Positions 31,397 through 35,215 of a stretch of DNA of 35,215 nt are shown piece by piece. Within the stretch, counting starts at the first letter, position 1; the number at the start of each line of letters is the position of its first letter. Both the position numbers and the translations under genes were made by a program. The DNA is from Eubacteriales bacterium (GTDB lineage Bacteria > Bacillota > Clostridia > Peptostreptococcales > Anaerovoracaceae): assembly GCA_028706405.1 (NCBI GenBank), contig JAQWBM010000024.1, forward strand, positions 1-35,215, in the 5' to 3' direction. The notes beneath the pieces were generated by a model that was not told the origin of the DNA, did not search any database, and saw nothing but the letters and a program-made list of their open reading frames with translations.

Positions 31397-33766
31397 TCAT
31401 TTAAGCTGAACTACCGTCACTCCGTCTCCGCCTTCGTTGTAGGCACCCTTGCGAAATTTTGATACATGCTTATGGCTCTTCAACATCTTATGCAGTCCAT
31501 CCCTTAGTATCCCCTCTCCTCTGCCATGAATAACAGTTACCTCTTTTAGTCCTGCAATATAAGCATCGTCCAAATACTTATCCACATCCATCAATGCATC
31601 GTCAAGGATGCTTCCTCTTACATTGATACTGGGCATAATGCTCTGCGCCTTACTCCGGTACATAGTGCCGTATCTGGAAGTCTTGCTTTCCTTTTTAGAA
31701 CTCCCATCCTGTATCAGGGATATGTTATCAAGGTTCACATTGATTTTCAGGAGTCCTACCTGAACCTGCAGATCCTCCTTATCATCCGGAAGAGAAATCA
31801 CATTTCCCTTTTGACCCAGACTCAGCACCCTGACTCTGTCTCCTACTTTCAACTCCCCTGCCTTTACCGGGTTCATATTTTCAACTGTAACGAATTTTTC
31901 TTTATATTGATCAGACGCTTCACGAATCCTTTTTTTAATTCCCCCATGCTTTCTGTTCCGTTCCCTTGAGTCCTGATATTTTTCAAGTTCCTTGAGTTCC
32001 TTTTGTATCTGGTCGGCAAATTCCTTCGCTTCCCTGACTGTGTCCCTTGCCTCTTTCTTTGCTTTGCTGATGATTTTTTCCTTCTGTTCCTCCAGCTTTT
32101 CCTGCTCTTTTTCGAACTGTTCCTTCTGTCTTTTCATCTCAAGATTCAGCATGATTGCCTCATCGCGCTCTTCCTCAGCCAGCTTTTTATCCTTTTCAAT
32201 GGAAGTTATCACATCTTCAAATTCGATGTCTCCTTGTTCCAGCATTCCTTTTGCATGTTTGACAATAATAGGCTTAAGGCCCAGCTTTTGTGAGATTTCA
32301 AATGCGTTGGATCTTCCCGGCGTACCGATGGATAAACGGTATGTGGGGCTCAGCGTCTCAACATCAAACTCCATTGATGCGTTTTCCACGCCTCGTGTAG
32401 CAATAGCATATTTTTTTAGTTCTGTATAATGCGTCGTTGCAATGGTATTTGCACCTTTGTCATAAAGATGCTCCAATATGGAAATAGCCAGCGCAGCACC
32501 CTCGGTAGGGTCTGTTCCGGCGCCAAGCTCGTCAAGAAGAACCAGAGTATCCTTGCCTGCATTTTCTACAATACTCACGATATTGGACATGTGGGAAGAA
32601 AAGGTGCTGAGATTCTGTTCAATGCTCTGCTCATCTCCAATATCCGCAAAAATTTTTTGAAAAACCGGCATTTCCGTACCTGCGCCTGCAGGAATGTGCA
32701 AGCCAGCCTGAGTCATAAGCGCAAAAAGACCAACGGTTTTCAGCGTTGCAGTTTTTCCGCCCGTATTAGGTCCTGTTATCACGAGGGTGCGATAACCCTT
32801 ACCAATGGCGATGCTTATTGGCACAACCTTATTTTTTGCAATCAGAGGATGTCTGCCGTCCTTGATTCTAAGGTATCCCCGTGTGTTTACTTCCGGTTCT
32901 GTACCCTTTAGCCTTACAGAAAGCTTTCCTTTTGCAAAGATAAAATCTAACTTTAACAAAATTTCCTGGTTATTCAAGAGCGCATCCTTGACTTCAGCGA
33001 CCTCGGCGGACAACTCAGCGAGAATTCTCTCGACTTCCACCTTTTCTGCAAGCTCCATTTCTCTCAGTTCGTTATTAAGATCAACTATTGCCTGAGGCTC
33101 GATAAACAGTGTGGCTCCTGTTGAGGACTGATCGTGAATGATACCTGCAAATTTTGTTTTGTGTTCCTGTTTAACTGGCACTACATATCTGCCTTGTCTC
33201 ATGGTCACGATGGAATCCTGAAGAATGGTCCTATTGTCTGATGAATTCAGTATCTGATTCATTTTTGCCCGGATCGATTCATTCTGTCTCAATATACTTC
33301 TTCTTATATTCTTCAACTCCGTGCTTGCATTGTCCGCCATTTCATCCTCGGAGATAATACAATGGTCAATATGATCAGCGAGGCTTTTTTGAATGCTCAG
33401 TAATTCTGCCAGGTCCTTGATAATAGGTAATTCGGGCAGATCACTCTTTAGAAATGATGCGGCGTTAGCGGTAACCCGTAGATTATACAGCACTTCAAGA
33501 AGCTGCTTCATCGTCAAGGTGCTGCCCTTATCAGCCAGATGGATACTGTTTCTTATATCATAAAAACTCCCCAAAGGAAGCGCTCCCTTATGCATAATAA
33601 CGGAAACCGCTTCCGTAGTTTCCGCCAGCATATCTTGAATTAAATATATGTCAAAAACGGGCTTCAGTTCACCGAGCATTTTTTTGGTGATAGCAGAAGC
33701 CGCGCCTTCTTCTAACATTCCAAGTATTTTATTATATTCTAAAACCTTAGATGTCTTTTCATTCAT
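31397..33766 (-). CDS. mutS2: MutS2 family protein (Smr endonuclease domain)
   Basis: 789 residues from ATG 33766, the usual MutS2 length; AAGGA lies 6 nt upstream and an earlier in-frame start at 33787 has no site. Order: core/lever helices, ATPase with Walker A GPNTGGKT at about 332-339 and DELGAGTDPTEGAALA, a long charged coiled coil (about 510-620), KOW-like segment (GDRVRVLSLGQKGNV) and a C-terminal Smr nuclease domain with NVRG, HGRGEGILR. MutS2 dissolves recombination intermediates and, in some bacteria, acts on stalled ribosomes. Confidence 0.96.
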   Translation of the reverse strand: MNEKTSKVLEYNKILGMLEEGAASAITKKMLGELKPVFDIYLIQDMLAETTEAVSVIMHKGALPLGSFYDIRNSIHLADKGSTLTMKQLLEVLYNLRVTANAASFLKSDLPELPIIKDLAELLSIQKSLADHIDHCIISEDEMADNASTELKNIRRSILRQNESIRAKMNQILNSSDNRTILQDSIVTMRQGRYVVPVKQEHKTKFAGIIHDQSSTGATLFIEPQAIVDLNNELREMELAEKVEVERILAELSAEVAEVKDALLNNQEILLKLDFIFAKGKLSVRLKGTEPEVNTRGYLRIKDGRHPLIAKNKVVPISIAIGKGYRTLVITGPNTGGKTATLKTVGLFALMTQAGLHIPAGAGTEMPVFQKIFADIGDEQSIEQNLSTFSSHMSNIVSIVENAGKDTLVLLDELGAGTDPTEGAALAISILEHLYDKGANTIATTHYTELKKYAIATRGVENASMEFDVETLSPTYRLSIGTPGRSNAFEISQKLGLKPIIVKHAKGMLEQGDIEFEDVITSIEKDKKLAEEERDEAIMLNLEMKRQKEQFEKEQEKLEEQKEKIISKAKKEARDTVREAKEFADQIQKELKELEKYQDSRERNRKHGGIKKRIREASDQYKEKFVTVENMNPVKAGELKVGDRVRVLSLGQKGNVISLPDDKEDLQVQVGLLKINVNLDNISLIQDGSSKKESKTSRYGTMYRSKAQSIMPSINVRGSILDDALMDVDKYLDDAYIAGLKEVTVIHGRGEGILRDGLHKMLKSHKHVSKFRKGAYNEGGDGVTVVQLK

Positions 33767-33830
33767 GAGCGATCCTTGATTCCCCATAGCATATTATGAA
33801 TACATTGTCCTCGAATCATATCCTTTTTCC

Positions 33831-34469
33831 TTAGTCTGTCAGCCTTTTTTCATCGGCAATTTTTCTATATTTGTCCAAGTCACTCTTTAACCGTATATTC
33901 TCCATTTGCAGGTCAAAAAAGCTGTTTTCCATGTCCTTGCATTTTGCTTCCATTTCTTCTAATGCGGAAGAATCGGATACCCTATCCTCTTGCTGCGTTT
34001 TCAGCTTATTGGATAATTCCTCATTCTTTTGAAGCAAATCGGTATACTTAGCTTCCAGCTGTCTAAGCGACATAGTCGTTCTATCCAGATCAACAGTTTT
34101 TTCATTGAACATCCTCTGAAGCTCTTCTTTCTGTTCAATACTGGCCTGAGCATCCTCCTTGTATTGAAGAAAACTCTTTTTGGCTTCATCCCAAAGCTGT
34201 ATATAATGCTGGGAGTCCTTTTCAAGCTGCTCATTCTGTGATCTTAGGCTGCTCAAATTTTCTATGACGGTAAAATAATCATCTGCCACATTTATAGCGG
34301 ACAATACGGCCAGGGAAGATATGGAGACTCCGGACAGAACCTTTTCAATTTCATGCATTCTCATATTTACATGATCTGCAACCTTAATGATATGCTCTCT
34401 TGATTTATCACCGGCTATTGTGTATTCCTGACCATAGATTTTAACCGTTACCCTGTTATTATCCTCCAT
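33831..34469 (-). CDS. zapA: Cell division protein ZapA with extended coiled coil
   Basis: 212 residues. The first 90 are a ZapA domain: NRVTVKIYGQEYTIAGDKSR, HIIKVADHVNMRMHEIEKVL and SSLAVLSAINVADDYF. ZapA crosslinks FtsZ filaments at midcell. The remaining 120 residues are a long heptad-rich coiled coil (SQNEQLEKDSQHYIQLWDEA, then LRQLEAKYTDLLQKNEEL and more), much longer than the roughly 90-110-residue ZapA of Bacillus but of a type also seen in Clostridia. GGGGG precedes the ATG; it follows pheT by 22 nt. Confidence 0.88.
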   Translation of the reverse strand: MEDNNRVTVKIYGQEYTIAGDKSREHIIKVADHVNMRMHEIEKVLSGVSISSLAVLSAINVADDYFTVIENLSSLRSQNEQLEKDSQHYIQLWDEAKKSFLQYKEDAQASIEQKEELQRMFNEKTVDLDRTTMSLRQLEAKYTDLLQKNEELSNKLKTQQEDRVSDSSALEEMEAKCKDMENSFFDLQMENIRLKSDLDKYRKIADEKRLTD

Positions 34470-34491
34470 GTTATTTCCCCCTTATTTATTT

Positions 34492-35215
34492 CTAAACATC
34501 ACGCAATACCGCATCCAGTTTTTCTTTCAAAGAGTCAAGAACATTTTGATGTACCTTTGTCACTTCTTCATCGGTCAGCGTCCTGTCAGACGCTCTGTAT
34601 GTCAGGGTGTATGCCACACTCTTTTTGCCTTGCTGAACCTGTTTTCCTCTATAGATATCAAACAATTCAACTCTTTCCAGAAGGCTTGTACCGGATTCCC
34701 AAATCGTTCTTTCCATTTCGGCGGCATATACCTCTTCATTGACAAGCAGCGCGATATCCCTATTAATTGCAGGATACTTAGGGAGTGGTTTATAGAATCT
34801 TTCAGTATCTGCATAATTCATTACTTGGTCAAAGTTCAGCTCGCAGCAGTAACATTTTGTCTCGATGCCATATTTATCAGAAATATCAGGATGAATCTCT
34901 CCAATTATTCCAAGCTCTATATCCCTGATCATTATCCTGGCACATCTGCCAGGATGGTATGCTTCGTAATTGCTTTCCGGTGTATATATCGTATCGTATA
35001 TACCAAGATTTACGAATAGCTCTTCCAATATGCCCTTTAAGGTAAAAAAGCTTTCATCTTCTCCGTAACACCCTATAACCAAAGAATCTCTTTCATCCGG
35101 AAGGGAATCCTTATTGTTTATATTGTTATAGAAGGTATTGCCAATCTCGAAAGCCTTCACTATGCTAATGTTTCTTGAGTAATTGCGTCCGAGTACCTCC
35201 AGCATATTCGGAAGA
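34492..35215 (-). CDS. pheT: Phenylalanyl-tRNA synthetase beta subunit, C-terminal part (runs off the right edge)
   Basis: About 240 residues of the C-terminus. The frame continues past the window end (LPNMLEVLGRNYSRN is the usual class II-like core element). Visible are the core-fold segment HPGRCARIMIRDIELGIIGE and the C-terminal FDX-ACB anticodon-binding domain (KPLPKYPAINRDIALLVNEE to LDAVLRDV). An ATG at 35205 is internal Met, not the start. Together with PheS it charges tRNA-Phe. The pheT-zapA-mutS2 order is common in Firmicutes. Confidence 0.95.
   Translation of the reverse strand, partial: LPNMLEVLGRNYSRNISIVKAFEIGNTFYNNINNKDSLPDERDSLVIGCYGEDESFFTLKGILEELFVNLGIYDTIYTPESNYEAYHPGRCARIMIRDIELGIIGEIHPDISDKYGIETKCYCCELNFDQVMNYADTERFYKPLPKYPAINRDIALLVNEEVYAAEMERTIWESGTSLLERVELFDIYRGKQVQQGKKSVAYTLTYRASDRTLTDEEVTKVHQNVLDSLKEKLDAVLRDV

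Noticed and set aside
32429..32911. 160-residue ORF antisense to mutS2, and similar long antisense frames in hppA and mutS2
   Set aside because: They lie wholly inside well-supported conserved genes on the other strand and show no start sites or family features.

Overview
The window looks like chromosomal DNA of a low-GC, anaerobic Firmicute, most likely a member of the Clostridia in the broad sense; I cannot fix the genus. Evidence: a two-subunit indolepyruvate:ferredoxin oxidoreductase (IorA with fused 2[4Fe-4S] domain, IorB), a membrane pyrophosphatase, a B12-binding radical SAM protein, MutS2, ZapA, a Firmicute-type LexA box, strong GGAGG ribosome binding sites, frequent TTG starts and nine tRNA genes that all encode CCA. 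Almost every gene lies on the minus strand; only cspA, the pyrophosphatase gene and a candidate small RNA are on the plus strand.

Layout. 1-38: first codons of a ParA/Soj gene running off the left edge. 39-316: intergenic region with a candidate plus-strand small RNA. 317-1199: truncated GH18 gene and a tiny exported-peptide ORF. 1408-3797: MFS transporter and a MerR regulator, each with a legible promoter/operator. 3857-6033: SGNH hydrolase, small conserved-looking ORF and a LexA-controlled Y-family polymerase. 6445-6657: cold shock gene. 6717-9672: accessory segment with an unrecognised ORF, a frameshifted membrane protein and an AbiEi/AbiEii type IV toxin-antitoxin pair. 9812-10823: six-tRNA operon (Met-Val-Asp-His-Gln-Cys) with repeated, structured spacers. 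10998-14270: membrane sensor with a degenerate GGDEF domain, DUF1294 protein, M20 amidohydrolase. 14453-17404: three-gene operon of alpha/beta hydrolase, alcohol-acetyltransferase-like protein and zinc-ribbon membrane protein (DUF6320-like). 17631-20045: divergent-type membrane pyrophosphatase. 20217-22564: ECF sigma factor with an anti-sigma-like membrane protein and a DUF4179/DUF5643-like protein. 22726-23015: second tRNA operon (Asn-Leu-fMet). 23184-28123: four tightly packed genes (B12 radical SAM, TPR protein, iorA, iorB). 28232-35215: radical SAM protein, argS, DUF523 protein, mutS2, zapA and the 3' part of pheT, all codirectional.

How parts fit: the right third is core metabolism and information processing (aminoacyl-tRNA synthetases, division, recombination control, 2-oxoacid oxidation of aromatic amino acids). 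The left and middle hold accessory modules. Most interesting are the hydrolase/acyltransferase/DUF6320 operon, the ECF island, the pyrophosphatase with unusual signature motifs, the repeated covarying hairpins between tRNAs, and the candidate RNA upstream of parA. No CRISPR array, rRNA or intact insertion sequence was seen.
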